Positions 42,946-52,482 of a stretch of DNA of 64,000 bases are shown here, piece after piece (position 1 is the first letter of the stretch; each line of letters starts with the position of its first letter). The position numbers and the translations under genes are program-made. Below the pieces are notes generated by a model. It was not told the DNA's origin. It saw nothing but the letters and a program-made list of their open reading frames with translations, and did not search any database. The stretch comes from DT-111 sp965263225. GTDB lineage: Bacteria > Bacteroidota > Bacteroidia > Chitinophagales > Saprospiraceae. Where the stretch lies: contig CBDHHG010000033.1 in the NCBI GenBank assembly GCA_965263225.1, positions 124,001 to 188,000 of the forward strand, written 5' to 3'.

Positions 42946-44484
42946 ATGAAAATGAAAAAGACACTTCTATTCATCCTTTGCTGTGGCTTCATTCAACTGA
43001 ATTTCCTGCAAGCCCAATTGTTTAAGTCTAAGGCTAAAGTAGAACAACCTGAATTCACCTGTGAAGGATTATCCTTAGCAGAAAAACCCTCCTTAGGGGT
43101 ACTGAATTTTGAAAACAAGGTATCATCGACCAGTAGAAGATATTGGGGTTCTCGCTATCGCTATTCCGATATTACTAAAGGACTATCTGATATGATGGTC
43201 AATGCGCTGGTCGAAAGCGGCTGCTTTCGGGTTACAGAAAAGCAAAGGCTAGAAGCCATCAATGAAGAAATTATTAGTGGCATGCTGGGAGAAACCAGCA
43301 CCTCCAGCGCAGCACAAGCGGGTAATCGACTTGGAGCAGAATACCTGGTGATGGGTGCCATAACAGAGTTCAAGGAAGTCGAAAAAGGTGGTGGCTTGTT
43401 GTCCGTTGGCGGCGGTGGGTTAATGTGGAATGCTCATATAGGACTCATTGTACGGATTGTCAATACAAGCACGGGAGAAGTAATGATTTCCAAGTCCATC
43501 AACAAAAGAGTTAATCGACTAGGCCTGGGTAGCTTAATCAAAATAAAGGGAAGATCTTTAGCCGGAGCCGGTTTTTTTCAAAGCAAAGCCATGAAGGATG
43601 CGATAGAAAAGGCGATTATTGAAACTGTGGCGATTATATGCAATGAACGTGGAACCCTAGTAGAGCAGATGAAAGGTAAATTGGTTTCAAAAGGTGCCCC
43701 TGTTCCCCTTAAAATAGCAGATTACTCCATTCTGTCCACCCAACCCACCTTCATGGTAATTATTCCAGAACAGCATATCCAACGGAGAATCCCCGACCCT
43801 GCCGGAGAGACTGAAATTATAAGATCCTTGGTTGAGGCTGGAATTCAAGTGGTAGACCCCCAAACGGTAGGACAGATCAGAGAAGGAGAACGATTCAATC
43901 TTGCGCTCAAAAATGCTGAGGAAGCCGCAGCTTTAGGTGCAGAATTTGATGCGGATTACATTATACTTGGTGAGGCTTTCAGTGAATCGGTAGGCCAACG
44001 CAATGGCATGCAAGCTTGTCGTGCAAGGGTCGAAGCCCGCCTCGTCCGTACCAGTGATGGCAGGATAATGGCCGCACACGGCTTACATGGGTCTGGCTTA
44101 GATGTGGCACAAAACGTTGCAGCTAAGACTGCTCTTCGAAAAGCAGGACAAGAAATGGCTACTTATTTCCTTGGGCAACTCTGCACAACCAACACCATTG
44201 CGGGAACAAACTTGACATCCAATGCTCCCAGAACAACTAAGGCAGAAGTTTTTATTTCTAACATCGATTTTACATCCTTCATGGCGATTGCCAAACAACT
44301 GGAGAGTTTACCTGAAGTACAAGCTATCATCAAAAAACAAATGAGTGGGAATACAGGAAGGATTCAGTTCTCACACAATGCAGTTTTGGAAGATGTCGCC
44401 ATGTCACTATCCCAACAGGAGCGTAAATTCAAGTTGGAAATCCTGAGTTTTAATGAAAACAAATTAGAACTAACCATCCAATAG
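42946..44484 (+). CDS. CsgG/HfaB-family outer-membrane-associated protein (512 aa)
   Basis: Residues 40-225 have the CsgG family pattern: KPSLGVLNFENKV, SDMMVNALVESGCFRVTEKQRLEAINEE, AQAGNRLGAEYLVMGAITEF and later VRIVNTSTGEVMISKSINKR. CsgG forms the pore for curli-type export; Bacteroidota carry divergent forms. A second domain (about 255-400) also shows CsgG-like elements (AALGAEFDADYIILGEAF), so the protein may be a tandem duplication. A signal peptide (residues 1-23) is present. It follows the CHAT gene by 88 bases and may be part of the same operon or envelope system. Confidence 0.8.
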   Translation: MKMKKTLLFILCCGFIQLNFLQAQLFKSKAKVEQPEFTCEGLSLAEKPSLGVLNFENKVSSTSRRYWGSRYRYSDITKGLSDMMVNALVESGCFRVTEKQRLEAINEEIISGMLGETSTSSAAQAGNRLGAEYLVMGAITEFKEVEKGGGLLSVGGGGLMWNAHIGLIVRIVNTSTGEVMISKSINKRVNRLGLGSLIKIKGRSLAGAGFFQSKAMKDAIEKAIIETVAIICNERGTLVEQMKGKLVSKGAPVPLKIADYSILSTQPTFMVIIPEQHIQRRIPDPAGETEIIRSLVEAGIQVVDPQTVGQIREGERFNLALKNAEEAAALGAEFDADYIILGEAFSESVGQRNGMQACRARVEARLVRTSDGRIMAAHGLHGSGLDVAQNVAAKTALRKAGQEMATYFLGQLCTTNTIAGTNLTSNAPRTTKAEVFISNIDFTSFMAIAKQLESLPEVQAIIKKQMSGNTGRIQFSHNAVLEDVAMSLSQQERKFKLEILSFNENKLELTIQ

Positions 44485-44665
44485 GCCTATCAAACTTACC
44501 AAAGGCATCGAATCAGAAGATCGCACCACAGTCCTTTCAAGCATCTTCCGGTTTGTCTTGAACAAATAATTTTCTGTACAGTGAGCATTTATTTAGCATC
44601 CTGTTCCAACATGAATGTGGGGTGATTCTTCTATACCTTTTCTGAACATAAAAATCAAAGAAACA

Positions 44666-46195
44666 ATGCATATACAATACGCAATCAAGTTTAGTCTTTA
44701 TCTGTGCCTACTTTATATACCGACACCTATGCTTGCCCAGGTACAAATGGGAACCACCCTAGAAGGGGCAGGAACCAATGATGTGATGGGCTATGCGGTG
44801 GACATCAACAGAGATGGCAATCGAATAATCGTGGGCTCACGCTATAGTTCTGATCCGGAAAGAGGTAGTAGTGGAAGATTCGCTGGGCATGCTACCATCT
44901 ATGAATGGAGTGGTTCCAACTGGGAAGAAATAGGAAGTCCAATCTACGGAACAGGTCGTGAAGATCTTTCAGGTTCAGCAGTAAGTATGTCCAAACAAGG
45001 CAATACCATCGCCATTGGTGCGCCTTACAGTAATACAAATGGTAGTGATGCCGGTCAGGTGAGAATATTTATCTGGGAAAATGGTAATTGGGTACAGCTT
45101 GGGAATGAACTTCGAGGTACTAATCCCGGAGACAGGATGGGATCAAGCGTTACTTTATCAGCGGACGGTAATATCGTAGCGATCGGTGCCATCAGAAATG
45201 ATGAAGGAGGTAGTAATGCCGGTCAGGTACGGATCTATCAGTGGCAAAATAATACCTGGGTACAAATGGGCAATGCCCTAAATGGATCGGCAGCGGGAGA
45301 GCAGTTTGGCGTAGAAGTAGATTTATCTGATGATGGTCTAACGGTGGCCGTTGGGGGAAACGGTAATGATCACACGGATAGGAATGCAGGTTACGCCCAA
45401 GTATACCGCTTTAATGGTGCAGATTGGGTGCAAAGAGGACAGGATATCTATGGAATCTACGAAGGAGGAGAATTGGGTCTGGGCCTTGCGCTTTCTGCCG
45501 ATGGAAATGTGGTCGCAGTTGGATCCCCTAGAGGAGATCACGACAGCAATGCGCTGGGCTATGTACAAGTCTTCGAATGGGAAAATACAAATTGGAATCA
45601 AATCGGCTCGACTATTTTTGGAGAGAATAGAAATGATTACTTCGGCTACTCCATTTCCTTATCTGACAATGGAAGAATTTTAGCAGTAGGCGCTCCTTTC
45701 AATCGAGACAATGGCTACTATACTGGTCATACCAAATCCTATCAAAACCACAATGGTTCTTGGGAACAAGTAGGGACAACCATTAATGGAGAGACAGCGG
45801 TTGAACTATCAGGTTATGCGGTAAAGCTATCAGGGAATGGGAGTAGAATTGTTATCGGTGCTTGTGAGTTTATTGCCGACGGAAGTGTAATTGGAAATGG
45901 TAAGACCAGGGTATTTGACCTATTCGGGTTGATCTCCAATACTACTCAGCTTGAATCAAATATGAATGTCACGCTGTATCCAAATCCAGCAGTAGATTTC
46001 CTGCGCATAAGTGGTGAAGCACCTAGCTATGATGTGTTCCTCTATGATGTAAATGGTAGAACACAAGCCTACTTTTCTGATTATCAAAACGGGTCTGCCT
46101 TAGATGTAAGTGCTTATGCTCCCGGTCATTACTCTCTTTCTATTCGCCCGAAAGGTAAAAAGAGCTGGCTGTCTCAAAGCTTCCTTAAGAAGTAG
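44666..46195 (+). CDS. T9SS-exported beta-propeller protein with FG-GAP-like repeats
   Basis: The protein starts with a signal peptide at the ATG at 44666 (MHIQYAIKFSLYLCLLYI; an upstream open frame to 44615 lacks the signal context). It then has about seven repeats of 55-60 residues of the form 'S.dG..vAiGap.nd..g...GqvrvyeW....W.q.G..i.G', like FG-GAP/integrin-type propeller repeats, and ends with a type A T9SS sorting domain (LYPNPAVDFLRISGEAPSYDVF...). It is a cell-surface or secreted propeller. It is the last gene before a strong stem-loop. Confidence 0.85.
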   Translation: MHIQYAIKFSLYLCLLYIPTPMLAQVQMGTTLEGAGTNDVMGYAVDINRDGNRIIVGSRYSSDPERGSSGRFAGHATIYEWSGSNWEEIGSPIYGTGREDLSGSAVSMSKQGNTIAIGAPYSNTNGSDAGQVRIFIWENGNWVQLGNELRGTNPGDRMGSSVTLSADGNIVAIGAIRNDEGGSNAGQVRIYQWQNNTWVQMGNALNGSAAGEQFGVEVDLSDDGLTVAVGGNGNDHTDRNAGYAQVYRFNGADWVQRGQDIYGIYEGGELGLGLALSADGNVVAVGSPRGDHDSNALGYVQVFEWENTNWNQIGSTIFGENRNDYFGYSISLSDNGRILAVGAPFNRDNGYYTGHTKSYQNHNGSWEQVGTTINGETAVELSGYAVKLSGNGSRIVIGACEFIADGSVIGNGKTRVFDLFGLISNTTQLESNMNVTLYPNPAVDFLRISGEAPSYDVFLYDVNGRTQAYFSDYQNGSALDVSAYAPGHYSLSIRPKGKKSWLSQSFLKK

Positions 46196-46226
46196 TCCTG
46201 TCCTTTCTTTTGCCCAACTAAACCTA

Positions 46227-46269
46227 TTACAGTAGTTCATCGCTTCCAGCCAGCAATGAACTACTGTAA
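46227..46269 (+). terminator. Strong stem-loop, probable terminator
   Basis: TTACAGTAGTTCAT (46227-46240) pairs perfectly with ATGAACTACTGTAA (46256-46269) around a 15-base loop. The T-run after it is short (TTTGG). It lies 32 bases after the propeller gene stop, so it probably ends the sigma-factor cluster transcript. Confidence 0.65.
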
Positions 46270-46346
46270 TTTGGTCCAGAAAGCTGCCTAGGCGTGAACA
46301 TATCTTAGGATTTGATCTTACAAGGTAAGTACAAGCCAATTGTTCG

Positions 46347-47822
46347 ATGAAAATTCTTCTCACTGGAGCCAATGGGTACATTGGCAAAAGACTCACTCCA
46401 CTATTAATTGAGCAAAGTCACGAGGTGATTGCTTGCGTAAGAGATCGCAAGCGATATCATCTAGCGAAGGAATACCGCTCTTGCATCACTATCTTCGAAA
46501 TTGACTTTTTGAAGGAGGTGGACAATCTTTTTGCGCCGACCGAATTTGATGCCGCTTTTTACCTTATCCATTCCATGAGCGCCAGTGTTGGCGATTTTGA
46601 GGAAAAGGAAGCCAGAGCCGCACAAAATTTTGTAAAACTCTTGGATCAATCCTCCGCCAAGCAGATCATCTACCTAACGGGAATCATTGGCCAACAGGAT
46701 ATCCTATCCCCCCATCTATCCTCTCGCTGGCAGGTTGAAAAAATCCTACATAAAAGCCGGGTCCCCTTAACAGCTATTCGAGCAGGTATTATAGTAGGCT
46801 CTGGCAGTGCCTCTTTTGAAATCATCAGAGATCTTGTCGAGAAACTTCCCGTCATGGTAGCCCCCAAATGGCTAAAAACCCGCTGTGAGCCCATTGGTAT
46901 TCGCAACATATTAGAAATACTAGTTGGAATGCTTGGACAACCCCAATACTACGATCGCCAATTTGATGTTAGTGGAGGAGAGGTTTTGACCTACCAACAG
47001 ATGTTGAAGACTTATGCTGAGGTCCGCGGACTCGGGAGGTGGATTTTTCCCTTGCCGGTAATGACACCGCGATTATCCAGCTACTGGTTATACTTTATCA
47101 CCTCCACCTCCTATCCACTGGCAGTCAATCTCGTGGAGAGCATGAAGCACGACATTATTGGACGTCCTAATGCGATTTTTGAGGAATTGGGCCTACAGCA
47201 ATATGATTACCGAACGTGCATCAAGCAGGCACTATCCATAATTGAAAAAGATGCTACTCCATCCAGTTGGAAGGATAGTTTTGTTTCCAGCTTAGGAGAT
47301 AAGAATCTAGGACAATACATTAAAATACCTCGTTACGGTTGTTATCGCGACGAAAGAGAGCGGGTCGTTCATGCAGAAGAAGTAGAACGCGTGCTTAGCA
47401 ACATCTGGTCCATCGGGGGACAACGAGGCTGGTATTATGGCAATTGGCTCTGGAAATTCCGGGGATATCTAGATAAATTAGTTGGGGGGATAGGGCTGAG
47501 GAGAGGCCGGACGAGAATCGAAGACATAGAAGCTGGTGATGCCCTCGATTTTTGGCGGGTCTTAGTTGCTAATCGCGGAGATGGTCGCTTATTGCTATTC
47601 GCAGAAATGAAACTGCCCGGAGAAGCTTGGCTCGAATTTAAGTTGACGGAGGATCGAGGCAATTATACCTTACATCAAACTGCTACCTTCCGTCCACGGG
47701 GATTATGGGGCCGCGTGTACTGGTATACAGTATTGCCCTTCCACTACTTCATCTTTAATGGCATGATTGATAATATCATTGCTTATCAGGCTGAACCAGT
47801 TCCTCAGGTAGCATCAGCATAG
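46347..47822 (+). CDS. SDR-family NAD(P)-binding protein with DUF2867 domain
   Basis: The N-terminal part is a Rossmann fold (MKILLTGANGYIGKRLTPLLIEQ, with the GxxGxxG signature), followed by an extended SDR region (residues 1-300, including SGGEVLTYQQMLKTYAE). The C-terminal part (about 330-485) matches the DUF2867 type: HAEEVERVLSNIWSIGGQRGWYYGNWLWKFRGYLDKL and GDALDFWRV...LLLFAEMKLPGEAWLEF. The enzymatic substrate is unknown. It stands alone with no operon partner. Confidence 0.82.
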   Translation: MKILLTGANGYIGKRLTPLLIEQSHEVIACVRDRKRYHLAKEYRSCITIFEIDFLKEVDNLFAPTEFDAAFYLIHSMSASVGDFEEKEARAAQNFVKLLDQSSAKQIIYLTGIIGQQDILSPHLSSRWQVEKILHKSRVPLTAIRAGIIVGSGSASFEIIRDLVEKLPVMVAPKWLKTRCEPIGIRNILEILVGMLGQPQYYDRQFDVSGGEVLTYQQMLKTYAEVRGLGRWIFPLPVMTPRLSSYWLYFITSTSYPLAVNLVESMKHDIIGRPNAIFEELGLQQYDYRTCIKQALSIIEKDATPSSWKDSFVSSLGDKNLGQYIKIPRYGCYRDERERVVHAEEVERVLSNIWSIGGQRGWYYGNWLWKFRGYLDKLVGGIGLRRGRTRIEDIEAGDALDFWRVLVANRGDGRLLLFAEMKLPGEAWLEFKLTEDRGNYTLHQTATFRPRGLWGRVYWYTVLPFHYFIFNGMIDNIIAYQAEPVPQVASA

Positions 47823-48192
47823 TAACTAAACAGAGTTAGGGTACTTGCCATTACAAAGCTAATTGAGTCTTGACCAGTACAGAGCCCCACCTACTGGAAT
47901 CGGAAAGCCTCGGGATAATTAGCATCTGGCAGGGCACGGTTTGGGATCAAATTCACATCTACTCTAGACCACAAGAAACTGGAAACAAAACCGAGGTGCG
48001 TTATAAATAAGGAAGCTTATCTTCACCCCCATTCAGCAGGAAAGAATTCCCATTCAGCAAGTCTATTTTCCTACCTATCAGAAGTGCTCGAACACGGACC
48101 AGGTATCACCATTCTCGCAGAAATAAAGTATTTTTCCGTCTCGTTGTTATATCACAATTCTTAAGTACCCCTTTAAACAACACACTGAAGAG
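47823..48192. other. Intergenic region with a small gene relic
   Basis: About 370 bases without a complete gene. On the minus strand, 47891-48007 reads as a coding-like tail (VDVNLIPNRALPDANYPEAF then a stop), probably the end of a lost gene. The rest should contain the promoter of the cupredoxin gene. Confidence 0.35.
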
Positions 48193-48873
48193 ATGATCAA
48201 ATGGACCTTTTTTCTACTCGTCATCACCACTAATCTGTGCCTAGGTCAGTCGGGAAGCAATATCATTCGAGGCCAAATCCTTCTACCTGATTTTAGCCCC
48301 ACTGTGCTACAAAGAGGAAAGTCCTATCGCAGTCCTAATGCTAATCGCTCTGCCGAGAAAATTCGCTTGGATGGGCTAAATGTTCCTTCCAGAAATATCT
48401 ACATCAGTCTACACCCCAAAAGTTTTGAACCTAAAATCATCCAAAAAGATGCCCGGATTACCCAGCGTGAAAAAACCTTTTTCCCTAATATTGTGGCGAT
48501 CACTACTGGTTCCACGGTCTACCTGCTTAATGAAGACGAACATTACCATAATATATATAGTCTTACCCCAAAGGCACGCTTCAACATAGGTCGCAGACCT
48601 CCAGGCAATGTGTATGCTAAAAAGATAAGCAAGATAGGTGTGGTAAAATTAGGTTGTGATATACATCCGGAGATGGGAGCTGTAATCCTCAGTTTAGATA
48701 CGCCTTATTTTACCAAGATCAAAGTGGATGGTACCTATTCTATCTCTGGTCTTCCAGATGGAGAATATGAACTTAGGGTTTATCACCCATCTTTCAGAGC
48801 ACATCGAGAACCCGTCATACTAGAACGAGGAAAAGTAATGAACAAGGACATTAATCTAAAGAATAAAGCCTAA
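48193..48873 (+). CDS. Exported cupredoxin-like protein (226 aa)
   Basis: After a signal peptide (residues 1-18) the protein has a beta-rich domain with possible type 1 copper ligands: His117/His119 (EDEHYHN), Cys155, His158 and Met161 (GCDIHPEM), spaced as in plastocyanin-like proteins. The C-terminal 60 residues form a small carboxypeptidase-regulatory-like domain (GTYSISGLPDGEYELRVYHP). Related proteins are called methylamine-utilisation-like or plastocyanin-like. A porin-like gene starts 10 bases downstream, so both are one transcript. Electron transfer or copper binding in the periplasm is likely. Confidence 0.75.
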   Translation: MIKWTFFLLVITTNLCLGQSGSNIIRGQILLPDFSPTVLQRGKSYRSPNANRSAEKIRLDGLNVPSRNIYISLHPKSFEPKIIQKDARITQREKTFFPNIVAITTGSTVYLLNEDEHYHNIYSLTPKARFNIGRRPPGNVYAKKISKIGVVKLGCDIHPEMGAVILSLDTPYFTKIKVDGTYSISGLPDGEYELRVYHPSFRAHREPVILERGKVMNKDINLKNKA

Positions 48874-48883
48874 AATTAAGCTC

Positions 48884-50059
48884 TTGAAAACACTTGCGCT
48901 TTGGACCACCCTATTTGTTTGTTTGCCGATGAGTTTATCAGCACAGCTAACAGTTGATTGGAATGCCTGGGCTGATCTTGAGCTATCGGAAGCTCAGGCG
49001 AATAGTCACTACTTCTATAATCAAATTCACAAGAAGCACCTCGGCTGGAGATTGGGGGTTTCAGATATTAACCTGGTGACAACTGCACAATTGGATTCTA
49101 ATTGGACTATCCAAGTCCGGGGCCAATTGAAGCGTGATGCGGGGCAAGAGCTCAGTGCCTTCTTATTGCCTGCTGCTTTTCTTCAATTTCAACCTAAGCA
49201 ACAATCCTGGAGACTTGCCGTTGGTCGTTTCATTACTCCTTTTGGATCTTTTACAGAAAGGCAACATCCAAAGGATCGGACTTTTATCAATATCCCCCTT
49301 GCCTACTCTTTTTATCAGAATATCGCCGCTCAGATTGGCTTTGCAGCAGATATTGGGGAAACCACAACTGAAATTGATGAGACCGTGCTCTGGGGTACCA
49401 CTATGGTGTATTACGGGGGATATACTCAGGGCTTGAGGTTTGATTGGGATATTGATGAGGATGATCAATGGATATGGTCTTTGGCGATCAGTAACGCTGC
49501 CCCCAATATCCTGGAAAAGCCTTTCGATACAGAGAATTGGGGTATTAGCACTCGGCTACAGTACCGTCCAACCTATTTTTGGGAGCAGGGCCTATCCTTT
49601 GGGGCTGGATCTTTTGTTCAGAATTCTAGTCTTTTTAATCAATTACCGTCTCGTCCCAAACAATGGTTACTGGGAACCGATTGGCGGACGGGAATTGGAT
49701 TCTGGGAATTGACGGGTGAGTTGATCACAGCCTGGTATAGAAGTCCGGTGTATGATCGAGATTTATCCAACTTTGAGCCAGAGGAAGTGAACCTCAACAG
49801 TCTAGCCTTTTCGAGTCAACTAAGATACGAAACCCCATTCCTTTCGGGTCTTTATCTTGCCTACCGATTTGACCTGATGACTTTTTCGAAACTGGATGAT
49901 CAAGCTTGGGATCAGCAGGTTACGGCCCATAATTTGGGGCTGGGCTACAAGTTAAATCGATTCTTGTTGCTCCGCCTCAATTACCTACTGATGGATAAGT
50001 CCGATCGTCCAGCCTGGGAACAAAACACTTTTAGGTCGACACTGACCTTGCATTTTTAA
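48884..50059 (+). CDS. Outer-membrane porin-like beta-barrel protein (391 aa)
   Basis: A signal peptide (LWTTLFVCLPMSLSAQ) is followed by alternating aromatic strands typical of outer-membrane barrels (QLTVDWNAWADLELS, GWRLGVSDINLV, WRLAVGRFITPFGSF, LYLAYRFDLMTF) and a final strand ending in Phe (FRSTLTLHF). The start codon is TTG at 48884; there is no better ATG. The RFITPFG motif is common in phosphate- or maltoporin-like barrels, but the substrate is unknown. It forms a two-gene unit with the cupredoxin. Confidence 0.78.
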   Translation: MKTLALWTTLFVCLPMSLSAQLTVDWNAWADLELSEAQANSHYFYNQIHKKHLGWRLGVSDINLVTTAQLDSNWTIQVRGQLKRDAGQELSAFLLPAAFLQFQPKQQSWRLAVGRFITPFGSFTERQHPKDRTFINIPLAYSFYQNIAAQIGFAADIGETTTEIDETVLWGTTMVYYGGYTQGLRFDWDIDEDDQWIWSLAISNAAPNILEKPFDTENWGISTRLQYRPTYFWEQGLSFGAGSFVQNSSLFNQLPSRPKQWLLGTDWRTGIGFWELTGELITAWYRSPVYDRDLSNFEPEEVNLNSLAFSSQLRYETPFLSGLYLAYRFDLMTFSKLDDQAWDQQVTAHNLGLGYKLNRFLLLRLNYLLMDKSDRPAWEQNTFRSTLTLHF

Positions 50060-50196
50060 CCGAGAAGTTGATGAAAATGATTGATTGACCGTAATTCGAG
50101 AGCACAATGTCCTGAAAATCAGCCTACTGTATTTTATTCCTTCGAATTTCACTTTAAGAAGAAATTCTTCAACAACTTCCCGTAAAAACGGCGAGT

Positions 50197-52482
50197 ATGC
50201 GCCAAGGAATTTGCCTTATCGGTTTACTGTTTCTATTTGGACTTGTCAATGGGCAAGAGTACCGCTGCATATCCCCTCTTACGGAAATCAACAGCTTGCT
50301 CGAAGCAGGTGAGTATGAAGGTTTGGAACGGATCAAGGAAAACTTTGGGGAGATCAAGGAAAATCAACAGGACCTTTGCCGGGCCACCACAGATTTTATC
50401 AATGGGGCAATAGCTTTTCATGATGGTCAATACCAAAAAGCGGAACAAGAACTCAATCAGGCTTTAGAACTATACGAAGATTTACATCAAGAACAAGGGA
50501 TTATCCATGCAGCGTACCAGCTTTCACTACTTTACCTGGAATTAGAAGAGCCTACCCAAGCCATTACCTTCCTAGATCGGCTGACAAATAGGAAGCAGGG
50601 ACTTATTAAGAGTCAATTGTTACCCCAGGTCTACGACCTGAGAGCCTTGTTGCATCGAATGGAGGGGGAGGATACTAAAGCTATGATTTTTTTAAAAGAG
50701 GCAGCACAATTTGCACAGAAAGCGGAAGATGTAACCTACTACAGTCAACTCCTTAACCAAATATCCACCATTTATCATTCCAGTGGACAGGTAGATTCTG
50801 CCATCTACTTCTTCAACAAAATCATTGAAATCAAGCAAGCGATTGGGGATGATATGGGATTGTTGAGTGATTATATAACCATCGGAAACCTACATCTGGA
50901 ACTTGGCCGGTATCAAGAGGCCCAGTCCAATCTTATTTTAGCCCTACAGCAAGCGGAAAACCTCCAAGACACCTTGAGTCAAACCAATATTTGTCTTGAC
51001 ATTGCCCGGGTGTATTTGGATGAAAGACTATTGAAACCCGCCGAGAAGTACGCTACCCAAGCCGTGCTATTAGCGCAACAGAACAACATTCCGTTTCATC
51101 AAGCCCAAAGTTTGGTCACCTTGGGAGATGTACATCTAGAATTCAACAGACAAGACAGTGCACTCGCCTCCTTCCAGGCAGCCGCCAACCTCTATCAAGG
51201 CCTCAATAGTAAAAAACAACTGGCTAATATCCTGGTTAAGATGGCGGAAGTAGAAAACAGTTTACCGCGGTTTCTTGAAGCTAAAACGGCTTTGACCGAG
51301 GCGCTACAGGTATATCAGCAAGAACAGGACAGAATTGGCGAATTAAATACTATTCTAGACCTGTGCCAAGTCCTTCTACAAACGGAAGAACACCATTCGC
51401 TCTTGCCTTGGTTAAATAAAGCAGAAGAGATGGCAATCTCCAGTCAAAACTTAAGCAGCCTAGAAGAAACACACCGACTAAAAAGTCAGCACTTTGAAAG
51501 GCTAGGTCAATTTCAATTAGCCCTATACCATTATCGCATTCACAAAAGTATACAGGACAGTGTTTTGAATGAAGAGACTGCGATGATTGTGCAAGAGATG
51601 GATCAGCGATTCCAAACAGAAAAAAAGGATAAGGAAATTGCGCAGCAACGAGCCAAGCTTGAGCAGCAACAGAATGTTTTGAGGCAACAAGCATTTGACA
51701 ATATCTTACTACTAATCGGTATTCTCTTACTCGTGGCCTTGAGTGCGTTCGTCATTATTATTAATCGGCGAAACAAGCAACTTAGTCAGCAACGGTTGTC
51801 GGCCATGCAAAAAGAAAGAGAGTCTCAGATACTAAGGGCCATGATAAAAGGAGAAGAACAGGAAAGAGTTAGAATTGCCAGGGATTTGCACGATAGCTTG
51901 GGAGCCGTCATGGCCTCCGCCAAACTTAGGGTCAACACGCTGGGACATCAGATCCCCAAGTTGAAATCTCTGGATAGTTATCATATTGCGGAGGAATTGA
52001 TCGATGAAGCTTGTCATAACGTCCGCGAGATCTCTCATGATATGATGCCCGGGAGTTTAGGCAAATATGGTTTGCAAGAGGCCATTGGCAGGATGTGTGC
52101 CACCATCGAAAAAGGTAAGCCTGACCTATCGATAAGCTATATCCCTTTTGGCCTGGAAAGCCTGGAAGACGATATCGTAGCTACTAATGTATTGCGAATG
52201 GTCCAAGAGTTACTCCGAAATGTGATTAAACATGCAGCAGCACAGGAGGTAATCGTGCAATTGACATTAGAAGATCAACAATTAATCATTACCGTTGAAG
52301 ATGATGGGAAAGGTTTTGATACAGAGGACGAATCGTTCCAGGCTGGCCTAGGCTTAGAAAGTATACAAACAAGAGTCTTATCTTTACATGGCGAACTAGA
52401 TATACAGTCTGAACCCGGCGAAGGCACAACTTTTACCATTAGCATACCTATTTCCAATTATGGCGGCCTCAACAAAAATTAG
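50197..52482 (+). CDS. TPR-containing sensor histidine kinase of the NarL-partner type
   Basis: Signal peptide (1-20), about eight TPR units in the periplasm (residues 60-480), a membrane helix (about 505-525), a coiled-coil linker, and a HisKA_3 kinase with the phospho-acceptor His565 in ARDLHDSLGAVMASAKLRV. The ATPase domain has NVIKHA (N box), DDGKGFD and GLGLESIQTRV. Such 'TPR-histidine kinase' proteins are common in Bacteroidota. The response regulator gene overlaps its end by 23 bases, so they are coupled. Confidence 0.88.
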   Translation: MRQGICLIGLLFLFGLVNGQEYRCISPLTEINSLLEAGEYEGLERIKENFGEIKENQQDLCRATTDFINGAIAFHDGQYQKAEQELNQALELYEDLHQEQGIIHAAYQLSLLYLELEEPTQAITFLDRLTNRKQGLIKSQLLPQVYDLRALLHRMEGEDTKAMIFLKEAAQFAQKAEDVTYYSQLLNQISTIYHSSGQVDSAIYFFNKIIEIKQAIGDDMGLLSDYITIGNLHLELGRYQEAQSNLILALQQAENLQDTLSQTNICLDIARVYLDERLLKPAEKYATQAVLLAQQNNIPFHQAQSLVTLGDVHLEFNRQDSALASFQAAANLYQGLNSKKQLANILVKMAEVENSLPRFLEAKTALTEALQVYQQEQDRIGELNTILDLCQVLLQTEEHHSLLPWLNKAEEMAISSQNLSSLEETHRLKSQHFERLGQFQLALYHYRIHKSIQDSVLNEETAMIVQEMDQRFQTEKKDKEIAQQRAKLEQQQNVLRQQAFDNILLLIGILLLVALSAFVIIINRRNKQLSQQRLSAMQKERESQILRAMIKGEEQERVRIARDLHDSLGAVMASAKLRVNTLGHQIPKLKSLDSYHIAEELIDEACHNVREISHDMMPGSLGKYGLQEAIGRMCATIEKGKPDLSISYIPFGLESLEDDIVATNVLRMVQELLRNVIKHAAAQEVIVQLTLEDQQLIITVEDDGKGFDTEDESFQAGLGLESIQTRVLSLHGELDIQSEPGEGTTFTISIPISNYGGLNKN

